Notes: generated by a model from the sequence alone, not told the origin. Positions 45,212 to 56,829 are shown, counted from the stretch's first letter. The stretch is DNA of 64,000 bases from Bubalus kerabau (GCF_029407905.1 NC_073624.1:110546001-110610000); one strand, 5' to 3'. Numbers and translations are program-made.

Positions 45212-47092
45212 TTCAGTTCAGTTCAATTCAGTCGTGTGGTCGTGTCTGACTCTTTGAGACCCCATGGCCTGCAGCACGTCAGGCCTCCCTGTCCATCACC
45301 AACTACTGGAGTTTACTCAAACTCATGCCCATTGAGTTGGAGATGCCATCCAACCATTTCATCCTCGGTCATCCACTTCTCCTCCTGCCTTCAATCCTTC
45401 CCAGCAACAGGATCTTTTCCAATGAGTCAGTTCTTCACATCAGGTGGCCAAAGTATTGGAGTTACAGCTTCAACATCAGTCCTTCCAATAAATATTCAGG
45501 ACTGTCTTCCTTTAGGATGGACTGGTTGGATCTCCTTGCTGTCCAAGGGACTCTCAAGAGTCTTCTCCAACACCACAGTTCAAAAGCGTCAATTCTTTGG
45601 TGCTCAGCTATCCTTATAGTCCAACTCTCACATCCATACATGACTACTGGAAGAACCATAGATTTGACTAGATGGACCTTTGTTGGCAAAGTAATGTCTC
45701 TACTTTTTAATATGCTGTCTAGGTTGATCATAACTTTTCATCCAAGGTGCAAGCATCTTTTGTTTTCATGGCTACAGTCACCATCTGCAGTGATTTTGGA
45801 GCCCTCCCAAAAATAAAGTCTGCCACTGTTTCCATTGTTTCCCCATCTATTTGCCATGAAGTGATGGGACCAGATGCCATGATCTTCATTTTCTGAATGT
45901 TGAGTTTTAAGCCAACTTTTTCACTCACCTCTTTCACTTTCATCAAGAGGCTCTTTAGTTCTTCATTTTCTACCATAAGGGTGGTATCATCTGCATATCT
46001 GAGATTATTGATATTTTTCCTGGCAATCTTAATTCCAGCTTGTTCTTCATCCAGCCCAGCATTTCTCATGATGTACTCTGCATATAAGTTAAATAAGCAG
46101 GGTGACAATATACAGACTTGATGTACTCCTTTCTGATTTGGAATTAGTCTGTTGTTCCATGTCCAGTTCTAATTGTTGCTTCCTGACCTGCATACAGATT
46201 TCTCAAGAGGCAGATTAGGTGGTCTGATATTCCCATCTCTTTCAGAATTTTCCAAGTTTGTTGTGATCCACACCGTCAAAGGCTTTGGCATATTCAATAA
46301 AGCAGAAGTAGATGTTTTTCTGGAACTCTCTTGCTTTTTTGATGATCCAGTGGATGTTGGCAATTTGATCTCTGGTTCCCTGGATTTTCTAAAACCAGCA
46401 TGAACATCTGGAAGTTCATGGTTCATGTCCTGTTGAAGCCTGGCTTGGAGAATTTTGAGCATTACATTGCTAGCATGTGGGCTGAGTGCAATTGTGTGGT
46501 AGTTTGAGAATTCTTTGGGATTGGAATGAAAACTGACCTTTTCCAGCCCTGTGGCCACTGCTGAGTTTTCCAAATTGCTGGCATATTGAGTGCAGCACTT
46601 TCACAGCATCATCTTTCAGGATTTGAAATAGCTCAACTGAAATTCCATCACCTCCACTAGCTCTGTTTATAGTGATGCTTTCTAAGAACCACTTGACTTC
46701 ACATTCCAGGATGTCTGGCTCTAGGTCAGTGATCACACCATCGTGATTATCTGGGTCATGAAGATCTTTTTTGTACAGTTCTTCTGTGCATTCTTGCCAC
46801 CTCTTCTTAATATCTTCTGCTTCTGTTAGGTCCATATCATTTCTGTCCTTTATCGAGCCCATCTTTGCATGAAATGTTCCCTTGGTATCTCTAATTTTCT
46901 TGAAGAGATCTCTAGTCTTTCCCATTCTGTTGTTTTCCTCTATTTCTTTGCTTTAATCGCTGAGGAAGTCTTTCTTATCTCTTCTTGCTATTCTTTGGAA
47001 CTCTGCATTCAGATGCTTATATCTTTCCTTTTCTCCTTTGCTTTTCACTTCTCTTCTTTTCACAGCTATTTGTAAGGCCTCCTCAGACAGCC
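45212..47092 (-). mobile_element. BovB LINE, minus strand, ~1.9 kb
   Basis: From the reversed 3' tail (CAGTTCAGTTCAATTCAGTC) through the C-terminal region, motif C, motif A and the linker to CAGACAGCCATGG, where the match to other copies stops. Endonuclease sequence is absent. Broken by frameshifts and stops. Confidence 0.94.
45462..46925 (-). pseudogene. BovB reverse transcriptase, broken
   Basis: Four minus-strand open pieces cover the RT. 46470-46925 has the linker, with TRDLFKKIRDTKGTFHAKMG and SGGDGISVELFQ. 46169-46573 has the fingers, with ELPDVHAGF and a decayed motif A segment (SALLNMPKPLTV in this frame). 45728-46108 has SPCLFNLYAEYIMRNAG and the intact catalytic motif C NNLRYADDTTL. 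45462-45731 has the C-terminal region, with GCESWTIRIAEHQRIDAFEL. At least three frame changes separate them, so no single protein can be made. Confidence 0.85.
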
Positions 47093-47397
47093 ATGGTGGA
47101 GGTAGTGAAGATAATGGCAACCTCCTTCAAAAAGTCCCATGCATGCACTGCTACTCCCAGTGCCCCCAGCCCTGCAGCAGGCCACTGCCAACCCACGCCT
47201 CCACCGGAGACTCCTGGACACTCATGGGCAAGTCTGGGTCAGTCTCTTGTGGGGTCACTGCTCCTTTCTCCTGGGTCCTAGTGCACAAGGCTCTGTTTCT
47301 ACCCTCCAAGGGTCTGTTCCCCCAGTCCTGTGTAAGTTCTGGCAGCTCTATGGTGGGGTTAATGTCGACCTCCTCCAAGAGGGCTTATGCCATACCC
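47093..47397. repeat. ART2A-like segment joined to BovB
   Basis: GC-richer text (CCCAGCCCTGCAGCAGGCCACTG region, ACTCCTGGACACTCATGGGC, then TGTGGGGTCACTGCTCC) sits exactly between two BovB pieces. I recall this kind of segment as part of the composite artiodactyl repeat ART2A. That assignment is from memory and needs a consensus alignment. Overlapping open frames on both strands here are not thought to be coding. Confidence 0.45.
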
Positions 47398-47492
47398 AGG
47401 TCCATCTCATCCTCTGTCATCCCCTTCTCCTCCCACCTTCAATCTTTCACAGCATGAGGGTCTTTTTAAATGAGTCAGTTCTTCACATCAGG
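47398..47492 (-). mobile_element. BovB tail piece lacking the extreme 3' end
   Basis: CCATCTCATCCTCTGTCATC through AGTTCTTCACATCAGG matches the minus-strand BovB tail but lacks the (AGTTC)n end. It is probably part of the composite formed with the preceding segment. Confidence 0.85.
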
Positions 47493-47834
47493 TTCTTATA
47501 CTGATACTGATCTAAATCAATTTTGCATATTTATTAACACCTTCTGGTTGCACAGAGATCATCTGTCTATTGTGTAACTCTTCTTCATTTACTTACTTCC
47601 TTTCTTACCTTCCTCTTAATATGGCTATGCTATAATTTTGGTTATATCGTTCATTATTGTTTACATTTAAAAACAAAGTAAGAATTTTCATGCAGAATTA
47701 AGAAGAGGTTATTTACCCTTTTTTTCACACAACTTTCTGATTTTCTTAGAATTGATCATTTTCTTATTTGCCTAGTTTTCTATGACTTAAGTTTTTTCCC
47801 TGTGCTTCACTGGAGCCATTATAAACACACTGAC

Positions 47835-48057
47835 GTGCATGTGTGCTGGGTCACTTTTGCCACGTCTCTTTGTGACCCTATAGATTGTTGCCTGCTGGGC
47901 TCCTCTGTCCATGGGATTCTCAAGGCAAGAATGCTAGAGTAGGTTGCCATGCCCTTCCCCAGGAGATCTTCTGGACCCAGGGATGGAACCCATGTCTCTT
48001 ACATCTCCCGTGTTTGCAGGCAGGTTCTTTACTACTAGTGCCACCTGGGAAGTCCCA
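47835..48057 (-). mobile_element. Bov-tA SINE with perfect target-site duplication
   Basis: Reverse unit from the GTGCTGGGTCACTTTTGCC tail to GCCACCTGGGAAGTCCC. AAACACACTGAC flanks both sides (47823-47834, 48058-48069), a perfect 12-bp match, although the body is fairly diverged. Confidence 0.94.
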
Positions 48058-48069
48058 AAACACACTGAC

Positions 48070-49620
48070 AATATTTTCTAAAATGTCAACATATCAAATC
48101 ACTATCATCTTGCTGTGGCCATCTTCATGGTGGCCATCTTTCCAGATAACTCAGTCCTTCACTCCGAACTGGATTGGTTAAGTAGGAGGCTAGATGGACA
48201 ACTACCTTTTGGGACCTTTTTGTCCACATCATGGAAATTCTCTTTTCCTCTTTCCTTTGTTAGTTTCTCTCTTATCCTAGAGGAAACATCCTTTAGTTAG
48301 TTCTCAAAAGGGTTAATGATGGAGAAAATTTGTTTTCAGTCTTCAACATATGATACATTTAGGTTTATAGATTAAAGACTAATTTCCCTCAGCATGCTGA
48401 AAGCATTGCCACAATATCTTTCCAGTGTCATTAAAGTCCATGAAAAACTTATTTTTATGCCTTTTTGAGTCATCTGTTTTAACTTTTTAAAGAGTTTTTA
48501 GAACCTTTTTTATCCCTAATATTCTGAAATGTCATAATGATACATTTTGGCATAATTTTTATTATTTTTTTCTCTTTCTGTAGGATGTTCCATAAACTTA
48601 TTTAATTAGGAGACTTGGGTCTTTAGTTGTGGATAAATTTGTAAGTTAGTATTTTGAGTTTTTTTTATAAGCTACTCTTAAGGTTTCTTTCTTTTATTTC
48701 TGGTGTTTCTTTTATCTGATGTTGAACCACTATGATCCTTTAATTTTCTCATCATTTCTTCTTCTATTTTCCTTTACTTCGCTTTTTGGGAAATATTCTT
48801 AGCATGATTTCCAAGCTATTTGGAATCTCAGATACACATATATACAAAAACATATATAACTGGAGGTTTTTCCTCTAGCTTGTTTTTTCACCTACCACCT
48901 GTTCTGTCTTTGAGGATATACTATTTTATTTTATATCTCTGAGAATATTAGGTTTTATTTGATAAATCAGCTTCTGTTTTTTATATTGTTCCCACTCTTT
49001 CATAATTTTCCTTAAGTTTATTTTGGTCTTTTCTTTCAGACAACTGCTATGGAGTCTCACATACCTCGGTTTATATAGGGCAAGGAGGAGCACCTCTTTT
49101 GAGCAATTTGACACCACTCTTTGTTGCATATTCAATAAATCAGCTCTCTGGAAGAGACTTTTCTCCAGAAGCCAAAAGCTCTACACATGTCAGGCTCACT
49201 GACACTTTCCATTTAGCCCTTAGTACTGGAGGCAAGCCATACTGGCCAGGGTTTGCTAGACTTGTAGAAGCACTGTGATCAGACATACTGCCTGTCCACT
49301 GGAAAGCAAAAGGGTCAAAAGAGAGGTGAAAGGTATTTGCCTCCCATTTCAGGAATGTGCTGGTATGAATTAATTCCTTTTTTTTGACCAAGACAAACCA
49401 AATCTCTTGCCATCCAGGAAAGAGGAGAACCTGCCATTTTGGTCATGCTATAGGTATTAGGCACATCCAGAAAAGCCTGTCCAGGCAGATGATCAGGGAA
49501 GGCATAATTTTGTACACATGTCCCAGTGGAGTCAAGTAGGATCTGCTCTAGGCTCATGTGTCCTTTGCCTGCGTAGTTATCACACTGTAGAAAAAGTGAA
49601 TCAGATTCATTTATGCTCAG
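48070..49620. other. No gene seen
   Basis: 48300-49000 is T-rich and resembles an eroded LINE 3' UTR, but I cannot name it. 49140-49560 is more GC-rich, with two overlapping minus-strand open frames (49140-49391 and 49315-49557) that match no family I know. Confidence 0.35.
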
Positions 49621-49624
49621 GAAC

Positions 49625-49850
49625 GAGAGGCAGTTTAGTGTAGTCTGGCATGAGACTACTTGGACACTAAGCCACTGGCCAACAACGGTAATAACTCTAA
49701 AACCTCAGTTTATTCCATCTGTAAGATGAAGATAATAACATCTAGTTTACAGATTTGTCATTAAAATTCAATAATATAATCTATTTAAAGTCTCTTACAG
49801 TGCTTTGTGCACAGCAAAGGTGAAACAATTACTGAGCATTATATGTCCCA
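49625..49850 (+). mobile_element. MIR SINE
   Basis: GAGGCAGTTTAGTGTAGTCTG, CCTCAGTTTATTCCATCTGT with AAGATGAAGATAATAACATC, and GTGCTTTGTGCACAGCAAAG follow the MIR order from head to tail. Confidence 0.8.
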
Positions 49851-50732
49851 GAGTCTAAAAATGAAGATGAGGAATGATTCTAAATAGAATATCTGCCACT
49901 TAACTTGTACAGTCCCAAGGGATTGAGACTATTGTAAAGGTGGCTTTAGGTCAAGAAAGTGGTGCTTGGAAGTTTTAAAGCTACAGGAGACCGACCTAGG
50001 CTTTTCCTCAGTGATTAGCAATGCTTTGGAGAAGACAAGATTTAGAGTTATTAGATCTCTAGACATGCAGCATTGATAGCCACTGCAGAAGCATCAGCTG
50101 GCAGAAGCAGTAGAAATTTCTGCAGTCTTGGCAGAGACAGATGTAACCACAGAGTGTCAGAGTAGGAAGGAAGAAAAATATAAAATGCTTCAGGCTTGCT
50201 AAGAGGACTGGTCCCTGGAGCACAGAAGAGCTATCCTTTGGGGATTCCAAGAATAAATGGGAGGGATGTTAATGCCAATGGTAGCGGTTGTGGTGGCCGT
50301 AATGGTGTAGGAGTTAGTAACTGTCTGGAAGGATAAGTTTGGATGCAAATAAGAAAACACTGTGTTTCTCTGTGACTATTATTGTGATCCTGTGTTTTCT
50401 TGTTGTTGCTGCTGCTTTTTAAACCCATGATGTGGTTTGGTTTATGAGGATTATAATTAAAATAGATTGTTGCTGCTACCTGAAGTCAGTTTGAAGTGAC
50501 TCAGTTGAATTTCTTTCTCAATATCTGTAAGGCATTTGTGAAGTCATTCTCATCTCTTTGGTGTGAACTGCCTTATTTTCAAGGCAGTTTCAACTGTCTT
50601 ATTTTCATCTCCTTCCACGGTCATGCATTATTTCCATAGAACTTTGGAATTTGTTATGAATTAAATGTGGAGACTTGAAGGTCAAATATTATGTATGTTT
50701 AACCCAGGATTTGAAGAATATTTTTCATTTTA
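49851..50732. other. No gene seen
   Basis: Unassigned. Two short minus frames (50059-50250, 50231-50428) have no recognisable product. Confidence 0.35.
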
Positions 50733-51745
50733 AAAAGGCCAAATGGTTGTCTGAGGAGGCCTTACAAATAGCTGAGAAAGGCAAAGGAGAAAAAGAAAGA
50801 TATACCCATCTAAATGCAGAGTTCCAAAGAATAGCAAGGAAAGATAAGAAAGCCTTCCTAAGTGATCAACACAAAGAAATAGAGGAAAATAATAGAATAG
50901 GAAAGACCAGAGATCTCTTCAAGAAAATTAGAGATACCAAGGAAACATTTCATGCAAAGATGGGCACAATAAAGGACAGATGACAAAGACTTAAAAGAAG
51001 CAGAAGAGCTTAAGAAGAGGTGGCAAGAATACATAGAAGCACTATACAAAAAAGGTCTTAATGACCCAGATAACCATGATGGTGTGGTCACTCACCTAGA
51101 GCCATACATCCTAGAGTGTGAAGTCAAGTGGGCCTTAGGAAGCATCACTACGAACAAAGCTAGTGGAGGTGATGGAATTTCAGTTGAACTATTTCAAATC
51201 CTAAAAGATGATGCTGTGAAAGTGCTGCACTCAATATGACAGCAAATTTGGAAAACTCAGCAGTGGCCACAGGACAGGAAAAAGTTCGTTTCACTCCAAT
51301 TTTAAAGAAGAACAATGCTAAAGAATGTTCAAACTACCCCACAATTGCACTCATTTCACATGCTAGGAAGGTAATGCTCAAAATCCTTCAAGCTGGGCTT
51401 CAAAAGTATGTGAACCGAGAACTTCCAGATATACAAGCTGATTTAGAAAAGGTAGAGGAACCCAAGATCAAATTGGCAACATCTATTGGATCAGAGAAAA
51501 AGCAAGAGAACTCCAGAAAACATCTACTTCTGCTTCATTGACTATGCTAAAGCCTTTGACTGTGTGGATCACAAAAAACTGTGGAAAATTCTTAAAGAGA
51601 TGGGAATACAAGACCAATTCACCTGTCTCCTGAGAAACCTGTATGCAGGTCAAGAAGCAACAGTTAGAACTGGACATGGAACAACGGACTGGTTCCAAAT
51701 TGGGAGCACATCAAGGCTGTATATTGTCACCCTGCTTATTTAACT

Positions 51746-51872
51746 TTTAATAAATTATATGACTTTAATATATAAACTTATATAATATATAATTATGTAT
51801 ATTTTATATATAGCATATAAGACTTACATAACTTTAATAACCTATATAACTTATAATTTAACTTATATAATG
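51746..51872. repeat. AT-rich expansion inside BovB
   Basis: TATA-rich low-complexity DNA made largely of variants of TTAACTTATATAA, a motif that belongs to the BovB sequence at this point. It looks like local slippage growth. Confidence 0.75.
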
Positions 51873-51875
51873 TGT

Positions 51876-52088
51876 TGTGCTATGCTTAGTTGTTCAGTCA
51901 TGTCCAACTACTTGCTACTTCATGGACTATAGCCTGCAAGTCTCCTCTGTCCATGGGGATTCTCCAGGCAAGAATACTGGAGTGGGTTGCCATGTCCTCT
52001 TCCAGAAGATCTTCCCAACCCAGGGATCCAACTCAGATCTTCTGCATTGCAGGCAGATTCTTTACCGTCTGAGTCATCAGGAAAGTCC
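51876..52088 (-). mobile_element. Bov-tA SINE inside BovB
   Basis: Reverse unit from TGTGCTATGCTTAGTTGTTC to GAGTCATCAGGAAAGTCC, followed directly by the resumed BovB. Confidence 0.93.
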
Positions 52089-53103
52089 ATCATGAGAAAT
52101 TTTGGACTGGGTGAAGCACAAGCCAGAATTGATTGCCAGGAGAAATATCAGTAACCACAGATATGCAGATGACACCACCCTTACGGCAGAAAGTGAAGAA
52201 GAACTAAAGAGCCTCTTGATGAAAGAGAAAGAGGAGAGTGAAAAAGTTGGCTTAAAACTCAACATTCAGAAAACTAAGATCATGGCATCTGGTCCCATCA
52301 ATTCATGGCAAATAGATGGGAAAACAATGGAAACAGTAACAGACTTTATTTTCTTGGGCTCCAGAATCACTGCAGATGGTGTCTTCAGCCATGAAATTAA
52401 AAGACACCTGTTCCTTGGAAGAAAAGCTATGACAAACCTAGACAGCATATTAAAAAGCAGAGACATTACTTTGCCGACAAAGGTCCATATAGTTAGTCAA
52501 AGCTATGGTTTTTCCAGTAATCATGTATGGATGTCAGAGTTGGGTCATAAAGAAGGCTGAGTGCTGAAGAATTGATGCTTTTGAACTGTGGTGTTGGAGA
52601 AGACTCTTGAGAGTCCCTTGGATTGCAAGGAGATCAAACCAGGCAATCCTAAAGGAAATCAGTCCTGAATATTCATTAAAGGGACTGATACTGAAGCTGA
52701 AGCTCCAATTTTGGCCACCTGATGAAAAGAGCCAACCCATTAGAAAAGACCCTAATGCTGGGAAATATTGAGGGCAGGAGGAGAAGGGGATGACAGAGCA
52801 GGAGATGGTTGGATGGCATCACCGACTCAGTGGACATGAGTTTGAGCATTCCCCGGGAGATAGTGAAGGACAGGGAAGCCTTGCATGCTGCTGTCCACGG
52901 AGTCACAAAAAGTTGTACATGGCTGAACAACCAAACCACAACATACTGACTTGTGAGTGCCGAACTACTAGGAGGAGAAATCTTATAATTTAGTTTGCAT
53001 TTCACTTGGATAATTTCTTTAAAGCATTGTTAATTTTGAAGCTCTTGGGGTGGGTTGCTATGGCTCATATTCTTGATTATGATTTGACAATAACTCCTGG
53101 TTG

Positions 53104-53306
53104 GTGTGCTTCCCAGGTGGTCCAGTGGTAAATAGTCCATCTGCCAAGCAGAAGATGTGGCTTTGATCCCTGTGTCAGGAAGTTGCCCTGTAAATGGCAA
53201 TCCACTCCATTATTCTCGATGGGAAATCTCATGGACTGAGGAGCCTGGTGGGCTATAGTCCACGGGGTCACAGAGTCAGACACAACCTTGTGACTAAACA
53301 CATCAG
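53104..53306 (+). mobile_element. Bov-tA SINE
   Basis: Complete but diverged: GTGCTTCCCAGGTGGTCCAG head, TTTGATCCCTGTGTCAGGAAG, then the Bov-A body and GTGACTAAACACATC end. Confidence 0.92.
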
Positions 53307-53349
53307 CCATGATATAAAGGTGCAGGAAGGTGTAACGTGCTATTTTTTA

Positions 53350-53625
53350 AATTTTATTTTTTTCAGATTTATTGAGGTATAGTTGATGAATAAAAATGTA
53401 CGATATTTAAACTGTACGCTGTAACAATACTATACATTGTGAAAAGACGCCCACCATCTGGTTAACACATTCTTCACTTGACATGTTTATCTTTTGTGTA
53501 TGTGAACATTTAAGCTTTACTCTCTGGGAAAATGTCAAGTATATAATATGGTATAATCAACTATAGCCACCATGTTTTACATTGCATGCTCAGACCTTAT
53601 TAATCTTTCTTTTCTAAACTTTTTA
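53350..53625 (-). mobile_element. L1M-type 3' UTR fragment, minus strand
   Basis: GATTTATTGAGGTATAGTTG, TTTAAACTGTACGCTG and ACTATAGCCACCATGTTTTAC follow the reversed 3' end of older L1M elements. Confidence 0.7.
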
Positions 53626-54082
53626 CTTTATATTAGAGTACACATGATTAACACTGTTGGTTAGTTTCAGGTGTACAACAGTGATTCAGTTATACATATA
53701 CATGTATTTATTCTTTATTATTTTTTTTCAAATTCTTTTCCCAATTAGGCTGTTACAGGGTATTCAACAGAGTTCCATGTGCTATACAGTAGGTCCTTGC
53801 TGGTTATCCATTTTAAATACTGAAGTATGTGCATGTCAATCCCAGACTCCCTAACTATCCCTCCCCCCTCCCACACATCCTTCCCCTCTCGGTAACCATA
53901 GGCTCATTCTCTAAGTTTGTGAAACAATGCAATTTTATTAACAACATGGATGGACCTAGAGACTGTCATACTGAGTCAAGAAAGTCAGACAGAGATAGAG
54001 ACATATCATATGATATCAATTAAAATGATACAAATGAACTTATTTACAAAACAGCAACAGACTCTCAGACTTAGAGAACTTG
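53626..54082. mobile_element. L1 fragment with 5' inversion
   Basis: 53626-53925 is L1 3' UTR on the minus strand (GTTAGTTTCAGGTGTACAAC, CTATACAGTAGGTCCTTGCT, CCTCCCCCCTCCCAC). 53930-54082 is L1 ORF2/3' UTR on the plus strand (AACATGGATGGACCTAGAGA, GATACAAATGAACTTATTT). The plus part ends at AGACTTAGAGAAC and the minus part begins, read in reverse, at about the same point in family order. No clear target-site duplication was read. Confidence 0.75.
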
Positions 54083-54274
54083 TGCTTTTTGACTAAGGGG
54101 TTCGGGACCTTGACTTCTGGCTAGTCAGTGGTTTGATATAATAAACTTGAAATGACAGATATCCTCTCTTCCTGTAATTTTGCTCAACTTGGGTCTTCTT
54201 AGTAGCCAGGAAATGGTTGTATGTTCAGCAACCATTTTCTTTTCTTCTTTAGTGAAATGAAAGATAACTGTCTC

Positions 54275-55018
54275 ACTGGAAAGCATGTGGAAAAAAGGAT
54301 TCCTCCTACCCTGTTGGTGGGAATGTCAATTGGTGCAGCGATTATGGAGAATAGGATAAAGGTTCCTTAAAAAAACAAAAACAGAGCTATGATATGATCC
54401 TGCAATCTCACTCCTGAGTATATATCCAAAAATAACTCTAATTAGAATAGATACATGGACTTCAATATTCACTGCAGGTCTATTTACAATAGCCAAGACA
54501 TGGAATCACCATAAATGTCCATCAACAGATGAATGGATAAAGAAGACTTTGTACATATACACAATCAGCCATAAAAAAGAATGAAATAATGCCATTTGCA
54601 GCAACATGGCTGGACCTAGAGATTACCATACTAAGTGAAGTCAGACAGATAAAGACAAATATCATATGATATCACTTGTACGTGGAATCTAAAATGATAC
54701 AAATGAACTTATGTATAAAACAGAAACTTTCAGATATAGAAAACAAACTTATAGTTTCCAAAGGGGAAAGGTAGGACAGATAAATTAGGAGTTTGGGATC
54801 AATACATACACATATAAAATAGATAATCAATAAGGACTTACTGTATAGCACAGGGAACTATTCTCAGTATTTTTTAATAGCCTGTAGGAGAAAAGAATTT
54901 GAAAAAGAATATCTATATATGAAGATTATAAATATGTGTGTTTAACTGAATTATCTTGCTGTACACCTGAAACGAACATTACATTGTATGTCAACAATAT
55001 TTCAATAAAAACTTTTTA
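54275..55018 (+). mobile_element. L1 3' end
   Basis: From ACCCTGTTGGTGGGAATGTC through the end of ORF2 and the 3' UTR (GCACAGGGAACTATTCTCAG) to TTTCAATAAAAACTTTTTAAT. 5' truncated and diverged. No open frame of note. Confidence 0.88.
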
Positions 55019-55097
55019 ATAAGAGAATTTTGACAGTATAACGATGTCAGAAAAATCACCTGGAGATGTAAGAATTATCTTAAAATTTCATTTTTTA

Positions 55098-55165
55098 CTT
55101 TTTATTTTTTTACTGAAGTATAGTTGATTTATGACATCGTGTTAGTTTCTAGTGTCATTCTTATA
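55098..55165 (-). mobile_element. L1 3' end scrap
   Basis: TTTTTACTGAAGTATAGTTG and GTGTTAGTTTCTAGTGTC match the reversed L1 3' UTR. Confidence 0.65.
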
Positions 55166-55289
55166 TTTGCTTCCTAGCCAGATATTACCACTCACCATCA
55201 ATTAGTTGTCTATCACTACCAACTCTAATTTAGCAAGAGTTCATTTTTTTTCCCCCTGCTATCACTCTCTTTGCTGTAGTTCAGATTCT

Positions 55290-55890
55290 CTTTACATCTT
55301 ATTTGCATTACTGCAGCAAACTCCTCAGGTGTCTCCCTGCTCCCAGTGTCTCGTTTCTTGTGGCTCTAACACACAATCAGCAAGTGGTATTCCTACTACA
55401 GATAATCAATATTCAACATTTATAATTTCGTACAGAATAAAGTCCAAATATCTCAGTGTCATTTAAAACCCTTAACAACGTGAACTGGATTAGATTTTTA
55501 ATATTGTTTTTGACCCTCATTTCTCCCTTCGTCTCCCCTGAATGACTAACAACTTTTCTGATTACTTTGTAAAACAGCACAAAAATAATTTGTACTCCTG
55601 AACTACAGGATCTTTCGTACACACATTAAAAATCTATGTATCTTTCAAGAGTGAGCTCGAATGACCTGCCTCATGAGCACTGCTCTCTCCCGTAGCTGTG
55701 CTTTATCTCTTACACCACAGGATACCATGTTTTAGCTGCTTAAGCTGGCAGTTGTGCAGGCGGGTTCTCTGATCTCTCTCACAGGACAGTGGTTCCCTCG
55801 AGGGCAGGGACAATATTTCTGTATCTGATATACCCCACCAAGTCTAGCAGTATACTTTTGCTTTTCAGCAAATGCTTATTGAATTAAACT
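55290..55890 (+). mobile_element. L2-type LINE region (3' end and associated repeat)
   Basis: The right half has the L2 3' order: TATCTTTCAAGAGTGAGCTC, CCTCGAGGGCAGGGACAATA, and TTCAGCAAATGCTTATTGAA at the end. The left half (CTGCAGCAAACTCCTCAGGT, AATAAAGTCCAAATATCTCA) resembles the repeat often found upstream of it. The plus open frame 55206-55466 has no family resemblance. Confidence 0.6.
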
Positions 55891-56119
55891 AATTGAATCG
55901 ACTTGAGTCAGTTTGCCATTTTAGGTTTCTCCAAAGACATGATAATCTGTTTAAGTTCATAAGTACTACAGCTTATAAAGACATGTCTCATCACCATTGC
56001 TTCAATTTCCACAGGTGAAGCTCTGCAAAGCAACCTACAACTCCAAAGTCATAGAATGGCCATTAAATAGGATAGATTCAGAAGTTTTTAATCCAAAATT
56101 TGAAATAGCATAGACTTAA
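55891..56119. other. No gene seen
   Basis: Short unassigned stretch. Confidence 0.3.
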
Positions 56120-56800
56120 TTGTGCAATGAAAAAAATGTATTGAGGACCTAGTATGTATCAAGCATCGAGACAAATGCCAGAGGTTCAGTAATAAACACT
56201 GCAGTTTGTTTGCTCAGCAGTTCCCAATGTAGTAGAGAAGGGAATCGAGTTTAGTTTAATAAAAATGTGTTGAACACTTATTAGGTGACATAGAGATTAG
56301 GAGGTCTCTCTGTAAGAAACCTATACCCTGTAAGGGCCAAGATGAATGCATAATGAAATGGCTGTAGTACAGAATGTCTTATAATAGAAAAATCCATAAG
56401 GGGCCTTTGACAGATGGAAGAGAATGATTGCCTAACCCATCTTGAATGTTAATAACAGCTTCCTATATAGATGTTCAAGCTCATAAATAATTTAAGTATC
56501 ATGAGATAAGTGTTACATGGTAGATTTATGAACAGCATGCATAGAGTCACACAGGAGACAAGATGGAGTTAAACTGGGGCCTAAAATGAGTAGCATTCAT
56601 CAAGAGATGGGAAAATGGACTCTAAGAAGAGGGGATGGAAAGTATGCGTGTGAGGGAGCATACATTGTTTTAGGGACTGGTATCTAGAAGTCTGTGATGG
56701 TAGAGTGGGGGAAAATGGTAGGCAATGAGGCTGGGAAAACAGACCAGAGAACGGGGGAAATTGAGAATGGCCTCGTGCGCCAATCTAAACAATTTAGACT
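56120..56800 (-). mobile_element. L2-type LINE fragments, minus strand
   Basis: ATGTATTGAGGACCTAGTATG and the following blocks match the reversed L2 3' end. A second similar start lies near 56265 (GTGTTGAACACTTATTAGGTG). 56580-56800 (GAGAATGGCCTCGTGCGCCA region) resembles the repeat that continues the L2 text. Boundaries are vague. Confidence 0.5.
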
Positions 56801-56829
56801 TAATGTTTTTGGGGTAGGGTATTCCTGAA

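Larger units (their letters stand above)
50675..52560 (+). pseudogene. BovB reverse transcriptase, broken and split
   Basis: Remnant pieces: 50675-50983 (linker, FHAKMGTIKDR), 51236-51541 (decayed fingers), 51486-51743 (motif A FIDYAKAFDCVDHKKLWKIL, then TCLLRNLYAGQEATVRTGHG), and 52102-52560 beyond the SINE (catalytic motif C YADDTTLTAE, KLNIQKTKIMASG). The usual GKGVRQG block is reduced to GSTSRL by small deletions near 51703. Stops such as the one at 51238 and the inserted DNA exclude expression. Confidence 0.85.
50733..52938 (+). mobile_element. BovB LINE, split by AT-rich DNA and a SINE
   Basis: The left piece (50733-51745) runs from the linker (AAATGGTTGTCTGAGGAGGC) through RT fingers and motif A to CACCCTGCTTATTTAACTT. 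The right piece (52089-52938) resumes at ATCATGAGAAATTTTGGACTG and ends in a decayed tail (GGCTGAACAACCAAACC). Between them lie 51746-51872 (AT-rich) and a Bov-tA. The element is 5' truncated. Confidence 0.92.

Noticed and set aside
47038..47504. Long overlapping frames (121 and 139 residues) suggesting a gene
   Set aside because: They cross BovB and the ART2A-like segment in antisense or mixed frames. The openness comes from the GC-richer repeat.
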